The translations under genes were made by a program, and so were the position numbers. Below, one piece after another: positions 1 through 6,996 of a stretch of DNA of 25,348 nucleotides. The notes beneath the pieces are model-generated. The model did no database searches and was not told the origin of the DNA. It saw only the letters and a list, made by a program, of their open reading frames with translations. The stretch is from positions 1-25,348 of the IMG/VR virus record IMGVR_UViG_3300031999_000174. One strand, 5' to 3'. This DNA is from a virus. Every line of letters begins with the position of its first letter. The stretch's first letter is position 1.

Positions 1-2476
1 TAATGACTATATACGTGCCAATATTGAGGTCATTGAACTTTCCGTTTCCAGTTGCGATTATACTTGCACAATTAATGAAAGTCATAGCTTCAAGTGTACC
101 GAACTTTCCGACGCCGCTAGCATATATGTCTCTCCATCTAGTCAGGTCAGCCCCTAAATCATATGTTGCATGTGCATTAGGTAAGAGGTTAATTTGAACG
201 CCGCCACCTAGAAGTCTTAATGCACCTGAAAGCCAAATGTCACGCCACCTTTTCGGAGTAGCATTCTCTCCTAAATCATAAGTATTATCTATATTTGGAA
301 TGACATTGCCGAAAATCATGTTTGTAACTGCAAGGTCAACAGTCCAGATTTTAGCAAACCGCTTATCTGCAGCGCCTAAGTTGCCGCTTTCGTCAGCAAC
401 CGGTAACAGATTAGTTTTAAGTTCAAGGTTTGCTACTCCTGTACGCTTCAGCCAAGTGTCAAGAGCTGTACTGCCTCCGGGACCAAACTGAAGAAGCTCA
501 AGATCCAATTTTGCTCTAGGATTTGCTTCTCCAAAAGTTTTCAGTTGAACATAACCATCTGAAGGCAGAAGCAGATATTTCGTGTTAACTTCTTTCCACC
601 TGTAAGCGCTACTGCCAAGAATTCCCCTTAAGTCATCTGAAGGGTTAAACTCATGATCAACTACTGTGTTTGCAGCCTTATTTTTTGTTCTAAACTGAAT
701 GATTGCTGCTGAATCATTGAAGGGTCCAATAAACTTGGGAGCTATCCAGCCTTCAATTTTGTCCCAGCCGCCATCATCATCACTTGCCCATTGAGCGCCT
801 GTATCATCTCCTGTTTCATGTCCTAAATGATGGTTCCCGAGACCGCCTCCGTAAGAAACAGAAGGTACTCCTCTTTTGCCAAGTTTTGTCCTAGCAAGTT
901 TCTCTACTGTTACAGTTGTTGCCCGCAAGCCATAAAGATAGTCTGCTATCTGAGGCGGGACCTTCCCAAGCTCATAAGTTATTATGAGAGTTTGCTGTCT
1001 CGCGTCAACATGGTATTCTACGCTTTCAATCCGAAAATCAGAGTCAACATTCTCGTTGGGCAATTCAACGTGAATCTTGTCTCCAGGCAAAGAAGGGTCA
1101 AGAGCATAATCTATAACGCTGCTTTCAACAGTCAAGTATTCTGCTGGATCCTTGAAGTAGTCCAGGAGGGCTTTTGCTCTTAAATTACAGTCTAGATCGC
1201 TGTTGAGTTCTTCATCTGTTTCAGTAAATTCTCGAAGACCATAACTTGTTTGGCTTCCAGGAACATCTTCCTGCATCGCAGCATATCTTCTCCCTCCGAA
1301 ATAGAGAGAGTCAACCCAGAAGTAGCCGCTGCCTATACCTGCAAACCAACAGTCAATACGAACAACTTTTATGGCGCTCCAATCAAAGCCAGCAGTAATA
1401 GATGACCAATCGCCAGCATTTACTGCGCCGACTCTAACATCTACTTTCTGCCACTCATTTAATCCAATATTAACGTGTTTCCAGGCTTCTCTCGCTGATG
1501 TGTCTATTAGACAGATGCTTACATTCCCGCTGAAAGCTTGCTGGAGAGCAAGATAGAAACTTAAAGTCGGATACAAATTAGAGTTAACTTCTTTGCCTCC
1601 ATCGATTGTGAAGACTGCACCTTCATAGTAAGCTTGAATTCCGTGAAGTTTGATACTCCCAGTCCCTTTGACTTTTGAGACTGTATCAAAAACGGGCGGT
1701 TCACCAGTTATTGATGTCCAAATTCCGTCAGTAGAATGAACTGCTTCAGTCCAGAGATCCTTATCTAGAGGTACACTCTTGTCAGCAAGGCCATAAATCA
1801 TAATCTTGTTCCGGACTCTGTGAATATCTTTCCTGTACTCGCTAACTTCAGCGATCTCTGTTAGGCTAACACTACTCGTTTTGCTGTTCTTTGGGAAAAA
1901 CTCGAACTTGCCATCAGGCGCCACACGAAAATCATAGCCGATTACGCCTGCCTTGTCACTGCTTTCAGCAATATACTTCAAAACATCCCATAAAGGCGTA
2001 TCCTCATACTCAAGCAAAGTGAACGTCGTATCCGTGTCTTCTACAAGCTCAGTAGCGCTTCGAGTGTGACTAAGAAGCGCATAAGAATCCATCAAGTCTT
2101 TAACGATCGCTTCTCCCTTTTGGCTAGTATAAGTTTTTGTTACTACGCGACGGAACAGTTTTTCTCCCCAACATCTACCGCTTACCAGCATATAGTATTC
2201 ATTTGGATTTGGACAGAAACACTTGATACTTTCAACTCTGCAAGTGATTAACTGTGGAACATTAGTACCTCTGCCAACATCAATGTGTCCATCAACACCA
2301 ACAAGGATAGGTGTTGTTCCTCCTGGACTATACTCTTGGTCCCAATTTTGAAGGAGAAGGTCAAAAGATGAGACTTCTTTAGTACAGCCTAAATGAAGAA
2401 CAAGATCAATAATGTCTCCTTGCGGGGGAGTAACAGAGCCTAAAACAGCAGCAATTTTGGGAATGTCGCTGCTCAA
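1..2476 (-). CDS. Baseplate hub / tail fibre protein with inserted carbohydrate-binding-like domain (partial, runs off left edge)
   Basis: An uninterrupted minus-strand frame of 825 codons starts at a TTG 2 nt after the tape-measure stop and is still open at position 1. An in-frame TGA at 2483-2485 limits the start. Residues about 1-240 look like a siphovirus tail hub (tail-associated protein), with WGEKLFRRVVTKTY and DTPLWDVLKYIAESSDKAG. Residues about 245-400 look like a beta-sandwich carbohydrate-binding module, with NEWQKVDVRVG and GSGYFWVDSLYFGG. Residues about 405-515 return to hub-like sequence (LPGDKIHVELPNENV), so the module seems inserted in the hub. The last 200 residues carry repeated fibre units of the form NLLP..YDLG..RWRDIW. 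The role is inferred to be tail tip and host recognition. The C-terminus lies outside the window. Confidence 0.8.
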   Translation of the reverse strand, partial: MSSDIPKIAAVLGSVTPPQGDIIDLVLHLGCTKEVSSFDLLLQNWDQEYSPGGTTPILVGVDGHIDVGRGTNVPQLITCRVESIKCFCPNPNEYYMLVSGRCWGEKLFRRVVTKTYTSQKGEAIVKDLMDSYALLSHTRSATELVEDTDTTFTLLEYEDTPLWDVLKYIAESSDKAGVIGYDFRVAPDGKFEFFPKNSKTSSVSLTEIAEVSEYRKDIHRVRNKIMIYGLADKSVPLDKDLWTEAVHSTDGIWTSITGEPPVFDTVSKVKGTGSIKLHGIQAYYEGAVFTIDGGKEVNSNLYPTLSFYLALQQAFSGNVSICLIDTSAREAWKHVNIGLNEWQKVDVRVGAVNAGDWSSITAGFDWSAIKVVRIDCWFAGIGSGYFWVDSLYFGGRRYAAMQEDVPGSQTSYGLREFTETDEELNSDLDCNLRAKALLDYFKDPAEYLTVESSVIDYALDPSLPGDKIHVELPNENVDSDFRIESVEYHVDARQQTLIITYELGKVPPQIADYLYGLRATTVTVEKLARTKLGKRGVPSVSYGGGLGNHHLGHETGDDTGAQWASDDDGGWDKIEGWIAPKFIGPFNDSAAIIQFRTKNKAANTVVDHEFNPSDDLRGILGSSAYRWKEVNTKYLLLPSDGYVQLKTFGEANPRAKLDLELLQFGPGGSTALDTWLKRTGVANLELKTNLLPVADESGNLGAADKRFAKIWTVDLAVTNMIFGNVIPNIDNTYDLGENATPKRWRDIWLSGALRLLGGGVQINLLPNAHATYDLGADLTRWRDIYASGVGKFGTLEAMTFINCASIIATGNGKFNDLNIGTYIVI

Positions 2477-2478
2477 GG

Positions 2479-3396
2479 TTACTCAACGCCTTTACGGTAT
2501 AAGTCTTCTCCAGACCGTCGAATACTGCGGCCTGAAGTTGGCGTTTCGGCTGCTGCACTATTGAAGTCTCTCATCCCTGAAGTTGCATTATTCATCTGTG
2601 AAGCGAAATATGACATTGCTACAGCTGCAGCGATTATAACTGCGATTCCGACTCCTGTTAAGGCTAAGAATGTTGCATGGCTAATGTTTAGAGCATTCTG
2701 AGCGGCTACAGCGATCCATGTTGCAGCGGCTTTGATCTTATGAGCTATACTTGTCGTTATACTCGCGCCTGCATTCGAAGTTTCAGCTGTCGTATTAATT
2801 GCGATGCTAGCAGTGTGTCCAGTCGTTATAGTAGTCATAATTGCTTTGAGCCGAATCCATGCTCCCATAAGCGTTATGACGCTCATGATCGTGCTGATCC
2901 ACTTGCTGCTTTCCTTGTCAAGGATCCCGAAATTGCTAGCAAGACTCGTGACAGCGATTCCCATATGCCCAACTGCCATAAATCCTGAAGAGACGCTTCT
3001 TAAGCTAACATTAACTGCTTCAGCTTTTGCTCCAACTTCTGTAAATCCTGTTGCCGAAGCCTTCAAGCTCTCACTCATGTTTACTGCTGAGACGCTTGTC
3101 TGCTGAAAAGTAATGTTAGCAGCTTGAACTGAAGAAACATCTATCGGCGGGACTGATGGAATGTCAATAGGAGCAAAATTTATCGATATTGGAGAGCTTT
3201 CAATCTGAGCCTTAAGTCCTGCAGCATCTTCGCTTATGGTACTGAATGCTGGACTTGCCTGATTCTCTACGCTAATGAGGATTCTCTGCCCCGAAATCTG
3301 TGAAGCCATAACTCCAGCATCAGCAGCTACCCTAACGAATTCTGCACTTGCCAGATTATGAGCAATAATCGAGACTGCAAGTTCGTTAAAACTCAT
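2479..3396 (-). CDS. Tape measure protein (short)
   Basis: This 305-residue protein follows the gp10-like gene with an ATGA overlap and precedes the hub gene, the usual tape-measure position. It is rich in Ala, Ser, Ile and Thr and has long hydrophobic alpha-helical stretches in its second half, for example GVGIAVIIAAAVAMSYF near residues 250-266. No enzymatic motif is visible. Tape measures set tail length at roughly 0.15 nm per residue, so 305 residues would give a tail of about 45 nm, short for a siphovirus. Assignment rests on position, composition and hydrophobicity; sequence similarity alone would not identify it. Confidence 0.65.
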   Translation of the reverse strand: MSFNELAVSIIAHNLASAEFVRVAADAGVMASQISGQRILISVENQASPAFSTISEDAAGLKAQIESSPISINFAPIDIPSVPPIDVSSVQAANITFQQTSVSAVNMSESLKASATGFTEVGAKAEAVNVSLRSVSSGFMAVGHMGIAVTSLASNFGILDKESSKWISTIMSVITLMGAWIRLKAIMTTITTGHTASIAINTTAETSNAGASITTSIAHKIKAAATWIAVAAQNALNISHATFLALTGVGIAVIIAAAVAMSYFASQMNNATSGMRDFNSAAAETPTSGRSIRRSGEDLYRKGVE

Positions 3397-3764
3397 TGAA
3401 GACCAGCTCCTAACTTTGCAGCTTCTATCCCTTCAGAAATCATCTTCTCAAGTTGGTCAAGATACTTCTGAACTGCCGGAAAAATGTAGGGCTGAGCTCG
3501 CATATATCTAGTCCCGAATTCGACAAACAAAGCGTAAGTTGCCTCAGCGCCAATGCGAACCACCCAATCTTTGACTTGAGAATATATTGTACTCTGAAGA
3601 TAGCCTGTTCTAACAGGAACTTTAGCTCTAGCTTCAGCCTTAACAAGTTCAGCCCATTCACTCAATTTCGCTCGCACATAATCCTGTAGTGAAATGCCTA
3701 ACTTAGAGAGAGCTGCCTGAAACTGTTCAACGCCTTGAACTTGAAGGACTACTTCAACGGCCAT
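3393..3764 (-). CDS. HK97 gp10-like tail completion / minor structural protein
   Basis: The 123-residue product matches the HK97-gp10-like family pattern: an N-terminal helix (GVEQFQAALSKLG), a second helix, the motif KVPVRTGYLQSTI near residues 49-61, and ALFVEFGTRYMRAQPYIFPA near residues 78-97. The motifs 'vrTGxLrxSi' and 'yaxxvEfGTr.m.aqPfl.Pa' are family hallmarks. These proteins usually sit at the head-tail neck. Here the gene lies between the tail chaperones and the tape measure, away from the connector genes. Its ATG at 3764 overlaps the -1 frame end of the chaperone gene (stop at 3754), and its TGA overlaps the tape-measure ATG, so the genes are probably translationally coupled. Confidence 0.85.
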   Translation of the reverse strand: MAVEVVLQVQGVEQFQAALSKLGISLQDYVRAKLSEWAELVKAEARAKVPVRTGYLQSTIYSQVKDWVVRIGAEATYALFVEFGTRYMRAQPYIFPAVQKYLDQLEKMISEGIEAAKLGAGLQ

Positions 3765-3963
3765 AAGTCTTTGCTCCCCTATTTGCTTTTGCGAGTTCGT
3801 CTTCAGTCTGGAGATCCATCTCTCTCAGAATCACTAGGAACTGCTCGATACTTTTTGCTGGCTGCCTTCGGAGCTCGAGGATTGTCCATCCGAATTCTTT
3901 GCATAACCGAAACTCTGAAAGAGCTGCATTCGGTTTTCCTCGCTTAATTGCTCTAACAAAAAA
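3754..3963 (-). CDS. Tail assembly chaperone, T-like extension reached by -1 frameshift (G-T fusion)
   Basis: This -1 frame opens at a TGA three codons before the slippery run and holds no ATG, GTG or TTG until far inside, so it can only be translated by shifting from the G frame. The 67 added residues include ALSEFRLCKEFGWTILELRR and QFLVILREMDLQTEDELAKA. 'Lc.eFGWt...l...p' followed by a helix is typical of the C-terminal part of phage tail chaperones. The fused product would be 173 residues from ATA 4274, or 136 from ATG 4163. It ends at TGA 3754, 11 nt inside the gp10-like gene. The same DNA also encodes the Ser-rich C-terminus of the unshifted product. Confidence 0.8.
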   Translation of the reverse strand, partial: FFVRAIKRGKPNAALSEFRLCKEFGWTILELRRQPAKSIEQFLVILREMDLQTEDELAKANRGAKTYGR

Positions 3964-4274
3964 CGCAGTTCATCATGAGAGACACCGTTAAGTTTGTTGA
4001 CGACTTTCGAGAAGAGCTCACCGACTTCTATCGGGACACCTTCCTCTTCAGCGAGTAACTTCTCGAGCGTTATCGGCTTATTGTCAGGCTGTTCTTTTAG
4101 GCTAGCAAAAATGGACTCTGCCTGGATCGCGACGAAATCGCTCATCTCAACCTGGCCAGTCATCTTGCTATACTTCGTGTGTTTCTGGCAGATCCTGCTC
4201 CTTCTTGCCCAAGTGATCTCTCTGAAGACGTACTGGCCAGCGTATTCTTTGCCGAAGTCTTCTTTGACATCTAT
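3834..4274 (-). CDS. Tail assembly chaperone, unshifted G-type product
   Basis: The gene lies between the tail tube and tape measure, as expected for siphovirus tail assembly chaperones. The first conventional start is ATG 4163 (109 residues), but the same frame is open upstream to the preceding gene's TAA and reads as chaperone-like sequence, including YAGQYVFREITWARR. I place the start at ATA 4274 (146 residues), 8 nt after AGGA at 4283-4286. The protein is acidic and helical and, unshifted, ends in a Ser-rich tail. A slippery T TTT TTG at 3957-3963 allows a -1 shift into the T-like extension. If non-AUG initiation is wrong, the coding region is 3834-4163. Confidence 0.75.
   Translation of the reverse strand: MDVKEDFGKEYAGQYVFREITWARRSRICQKHTKYSKMTGQVEMSDFVAIQAESIFASLKEQPDNKPITLEKLLAEEEGVPIEVGELFSKVVNKLNGVSHDELRFLLEQLSEENRMQLFQSFGYAKNSDGQSSSSEGSQQKVSSSS
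3957..3963 (-). other. -1 ribosomal frameshift site T TTT TTG
   Basis: Read on the minus strand this is the canonical X XXY YYZ heptamer, in frame with the chaperone G codons TTT and TTG. After a -1 slip the ribosome reads TTT TTT GTT and enters the T-like frame. Confidence 0.8.
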
Positions 4275-4282
4275 ACTTTGTG

Positions 4283-4286
4283 TCCT
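4283..4286 (-). promoter_or_regulatory. Candidate Shine-Dalgarno AGGA before a proposed ATA start
   Basis: AGGA on the minus strand is followed by 8 nt and then ATA at 4274, in the chaperone frame. The match is short, so this is the weakest of the three AUH start cases in the window. Confidence 0.35.
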
Positions 4287-4292
4287 GATATC

Positions 4293-4748
4293 TTATCCGC
4301 TCCCGGTGATTGCTATTGTGAAGCTGAAGCTTTTCAGGCCTTTTGTTGCTTTGTCAACTGTTAAGGTGAAGTTGACAGGAATTATTCCTTCTGGGCTTAT
4401 CTGTCGGCCTTCAGCATTCCATGAGCAGCCTATAAAAGTTGTTGCGTTTGCAGGGATCCAGCTTTCAGTGACCATAGTCACATTTATTGGGACATTACTT
4501 GTACTTTTGAGGTAGGCTAATGAATTCTTTGTTTCTCCAGGCTCAAGGAAGCCCCAGTCAATCATTGTCAACTCTATTGTGCATTCTCCATTTTTGAAGA
4601 CGCTGACGCCGACAGACTTGATCTGTGCTGTGTTAGATATTCTGACTGTTGCAGAAAGCCAAGTATATGTTATGAGTGATCCGACAACGCTTCCAACAGC
4701 GACAGAAGCGAGGATGATAGCGATTGTTTTGTTTCTTGTCAGTTCCAT
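4293..4748 (-). CDS. Signal-anchored beta-sandwich protein of unknown role, in the tail module
   Basis: The 151-residue protein begins at ATG 4748 behind a strong ribosome site (AGGTGATCT). Residues 1-7 are charged and 8-31 are hydrophobic (AIILASVAVGSVVGSLITY), giving an uncleaved signal anchor. The rest is beta-rich and looks like a small immunoglobulin-like domain, with MIDWGFLEPGETKNS near 70-84 and SNVPINVTMVTESW. It has several N-x-S/T glycosylation sequons. From memory, similar secreted domains are abundant in Bathyarchaeia-like archaea; this could not be checked. It lies between the tail tube and chaperone genes, an odd place for a membrane protein. It could be an envelope-displayed, entry or exclusion protein; the function is unknown. 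Confidence 0.7.
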   Translation of the reverse strand: MELTRNKTIAIILASVAVGSVVGSLITYTWLSATVRISNTAQIKSVGVSVFKNGECTIELTMIDWGFLEPGETKNSLAYLKSTSNVPINVTMVTESWIPANATTFIGCSWNAEGRQISPEGIIPVNFTLTVDKATKGLKSFSFTIAITGSG

Positions 4749-4758
4749 CTAGATCACC

Positions 4759-5637
4759 TTAGCTGATGACGACGTCTCTAGCTGTGAACTTCACTTTTAC
4801 GCTTACTAAGTCTTCAATTCTAGTCGGCGTTGCGACAGTATCCCATTTGCAGTATTTGAAAAGAGCGCTACTAACTGGGCCTAGGTCAAACTTGAGGCTA
4901 AATTCATTATCAGAGACCATATCGTCGAATTCAGTATCATCTTCAAACTCAAACGTAATTTCGCCGTACAGGTTTCTGTGACGTTCCCGGAGATACTTTA
5001 TTAAGGAACTTGTTGATGGTGGACTTTGAATGCAAGGTACAGGCTTCAAGTTATTCTCTAAAGTCCATTTCCAATCAGTTACTTTAGTTGTTGTTACTTG
5101 AGTGCTTCCATCTGCGGCGCCGCGTGAAACTCCAACTTCGTTAAAGGCAACTGCTCCAGCATAATCGCCGTAACTTGCTCCAGCAATTTTTGCTGTTCCA
5201 AGAGAAAAACTTTTGCCGATCAATTCAACATTAGCTTTAATGAGGTCTTCAAGGTTACATTGAACGGTAAGTTTGTCAATTCTCATTCCTTTATACGTGA
5301 AACTAAGGATATTACTTGGAGTAGCCCACAAACTTTTGTAGTATATTGCCTCAATGCTTAAGCTGGTTAATGTTTGGGCATGCTGAATGAAACTGATCGG
5401 TGATTCACTGCTTAAGCAGTCCGGAATCTTGAGAAGAACGCGCTGGAGACCTTTCTTTATAGTCTGAAGATCTCTGCTTCCTACACCGCGAACCTTTATG
5501 AGGCCAGAATCAATACCTGGATCAACTGCTTCAGCGTTTATGCCGAGCATTGTTGGACTTGTTGGAGTAACTCCATATACGCTTTCAGCTACGAAATAGA
5601 GGCGAAACTCATGCGCTCCATACGTTTCTACGCTCAT
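4759..5637 (-). CDS. Major tail (tube) protein
   Basis: The 292-residue protein starts with an extended YFVAESVYGVTPTSPTMLGI segment, typical of siphovirus tail tube proteins ('E.tyGttp..P.f'). It ends with a beta strand, LVSVKVKFTARDVVIS, also typical. The middle is beta-rich and contains TDWKWTLENNLKPV. The position after the terminator and before the chaperones and tape measure agrees with canonical tail gene order. Six-fold rings of this protein would form the tail tube. The start ATG at 5637 has an upstream GGGAGTGTGA-like ribosome site and overlaps the stop of a 19-codon mini ORF. Confidence 0.8.
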   Translation of the reverse strand: MSVETYGAHEFRLYFVAESVYGVTPTSPTMLGINAEAVDPGIDSGLIKVRGVGSRDLQTIKKGLQRVLLKIPDCLSSESPISFIQHAQTLTSLSIEAIYYKSLWATPSNILSFTYKGMRIDKLTVQCNLEDLIKANVELIGKSFSLGTAKIAGASYGDYAGAVAFNEVGVSRGAADGSTQVTTTKVTDWKWTLENNLKPVPCIQSPPSTSSLIKYLRERHRNLYGEITFEFEDDTEFDDMVSDNEFSLKFDLGPVSSALFKYCKWDTVATPTRIEDLVSVKVKFTARDVVIS

Positions 5638-5693
5638 TTGTTTTTCGTCACACTCCCTTCTTTGTCACCTTTGATGACTGTGAAAGCTCTCAT
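5634..5693 (-). CDS. 19-codon mini ORF between zinc protein and tail tube genes
   Basis: ATG at 5693 overlaps the TGA of the upstream zinc protein gene, and its own TGA overlaps the ATG of the tail tube gene (ATGA at both ends). It encodes 19 residues starting MRAFTVIKGDKEG. It may be only a translational-coupling linker that carries ribosomes to the tail tube start. The tail tube's own ribosome site lies inside it. Confidence 0.3.
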   Translation of the reverse strand: MRAFTVIKGDKEGSVTKNK

Positions 5694-5935
5694 ACTGCTA
5701 ATCCCTCTACGACTGAGAGCAATTTTTTGAGGAGAATCCCTTTCAGCTTCGCATTCGGGCGGTTTTCATCAATGTAAAGGATGTATGTAGAGATCATCAT
5801 ATGTTCATGGTAGCCTTTACCATAATAGGCTTTGCGGCTGTCGCAATGCATACATGTCCAATGAGGCCGCTTAAGATCTAGATTGCAGACTCCTTTCCTG
5901 CAAGCGAAACCGAAACTTAGGTGTATCCTGAACAT
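5690..5935 (-). CDS. Small zinc-binding protein, unknown function
   Basis: This 81-residue protein has candidate zinc ligands C12, C17, C28, C31, H43 and H45 (WTCMHCDSRKAYYGKGYHEH). The C-terminal half is a helical hydrophobic/basic segment without motifs. It sits between the tail terminator and the tail tube gene in the same operon. No family is recognised. It could be a small regulator or a minor assembly factor; it does not resemble a known tail component. Confidence 0.6.
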   Translation of the reverse strand: MFRIHLSFGFACRKGVCNLDLKRPHWTCMHCDSRKAYYGKGYHEHMMISTYILYIDENRPNAKLKGILLKKLLSVVEGLAV

Positions 5936-5961
5936 TCTTGTTCTCTCAATTACTGTAAGAT

Positions 5962-6996
5962 TTAGGAGACTGTTTCAAACATGTAGCCCTTAAGCTTTAG
6001 TTCTGTTTTCCATAGATAAGGCTTCGCATTAGTGTCGTTAAGTTCACGAAAGCTTAAGACGTCACAGAATGTTAAGCCTGTTACTTGAAGGGTACATTCA
6101 ACGAAATCACCAGTTATTGAAGAGGGGTCGCTTCCATTACTTGGATATGTACTCCGGACTAAAACGTGGAGGTATCCATTAGCGTCAACATGGTTTATGA
6201 GGTCAGCTGTTAACGTAATAGTTGTTACTTCATCTACTGCGCTTGAAGTACCAGTCTGAGTATGAGTCCATGCGCTTGTTGAGTGGTCCCATATTTTGAA
6301 GGTTATACCAGGCGTAGGAGGCGGAGTTAAGCCAGGCTGAGCGCCTGTTCCGTAGCCTTCAAAAGTTAAGACTAACTTTTTGAGGCATTGTTCTCTTGCT
6401 TCAAGCTCTGAAATTGTTGTTGAAGTTGTATTTTTTCCAACTTTGAAGCTGAAGAGAAATTGGCTATATTTCGTGTTACTTGTTGTTGACTTGGTATGTC
6501 GATTATTATTGCTTGTCCAGAAATGTTGATAATCAGCTACAGATAATTCAGTCCACACTGTACTATTTGGAGCGAGTTCTGTTGCGTCAGCTCCTTCATA
6601 TGCTTTGTGAGTTGTTGAATAATAGCCGAGACCATTAAAATTGTAGATTGTTTTGTAAGGCAAGTTACGGTTAGCTTGGATAACAGCTAATATTCCAGCG
6701 AGAGTTTTATCACGCATTTCTCGAGCAGGATCTATCTGAATAGCCCTATCAACTGTGTGAATTAAACATCTTAGATAGATCATTCGCCACCTTATAGTTG
6801 AAGCTAGATTAACCTTGTTAATATCTTCTGATTCAAGCCCAAGAGTCACTACTGCATCGTAAGTCTTCATAAACTCCCTGTCATAATGTTCTGGACTATA
6901 GAGTATACTAGCAACGCTTGCATTATTCCGAATGACGCTAACTTTCGTTTTCAAGAGCCGCAAAATTGTTGTCACAGGATTTTCAAGCTCACTCAT
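5962..6996 (-). CDS. Tail terminator-like protein with added beta-sandwich domain
   Basis: The ATG at 6996 overlaps the stop of the preceding gene (ATGA). Residues about 1-115 fit the tail terminator pattern: NPVTTILRLLKTKVSVIRN, then YDREFMKTYDAVVTLGLE and a helix REMRDKTLAGILAVIQANRN. Residues about 140-325 form a separate Thr/Ser-rich beta domain resembling jelly-roll adhesion modules (LVLTFEGYGTG, TFKIWDHSTSAWTH, DANGYLHVLVRSTYPS). The last 20 residues look like a closing terminator strand, so the module may be inserted rather than appended. With 344 residues it is more than twice the usual terminator length. It would cap the tail tube at the neck while presenting a surface domain. The terminator call is moderate. 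Confidence 0.55.
   Translation of the reverse strand: MSELENPVTTILRLLKTKVSVIRNNASVASILYSPEHYDREFMKTYDAVVTLGLESEDINKVNLASTIRWRMIYLRCLIHTVDRAIQIDPAREMRDKTLAGILAVIQANRNLPYKTIYNFNGLGYYSTTHKAYEGADATELAPNSTVWTELSVADYQHFWTSNNNRHTKSTTSNTKYSQFLFSFKVGKNTTSTTISELEAREQCLKKLVLTFEGYGTGAQPGLTPPPTPGITFKIWDHSTSAWTHTQTGTSSAVDEVTTITLTADLINHVDANGYLHVLVRSTYPSNGSDPSSITGDFVECTLQVTGLTFCDVLSFRELNDTNAKPYLWKTELKLKGYMFETVS

Noticed and set aside
827-1183. Plus-strand open frame of 118 codons
   Set aside because: It lies fully antisense to the continuous hub/fibre gene and has no ribosome site or recognisable domain.
4160-4270. 36-codon ORF from ATG 4270 (MSKKTSAKNTL...) ending in an ATGA overlap with ATG 4163
   Set aside because: The overlapping chaperone frame over the same stretch is far more protein-like and continuous with the chaperone. 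The short ORF is low-complexity. It remains the main alternative if the AUA start is wrong.
3994-4515. Plus-strand open frame of 173 codons with hydrophobic segments
   Set aside because: Antisense to the chaperone and membrane-anchored protein genes. Its hydrophobicity is a by-product of the complementary codons.
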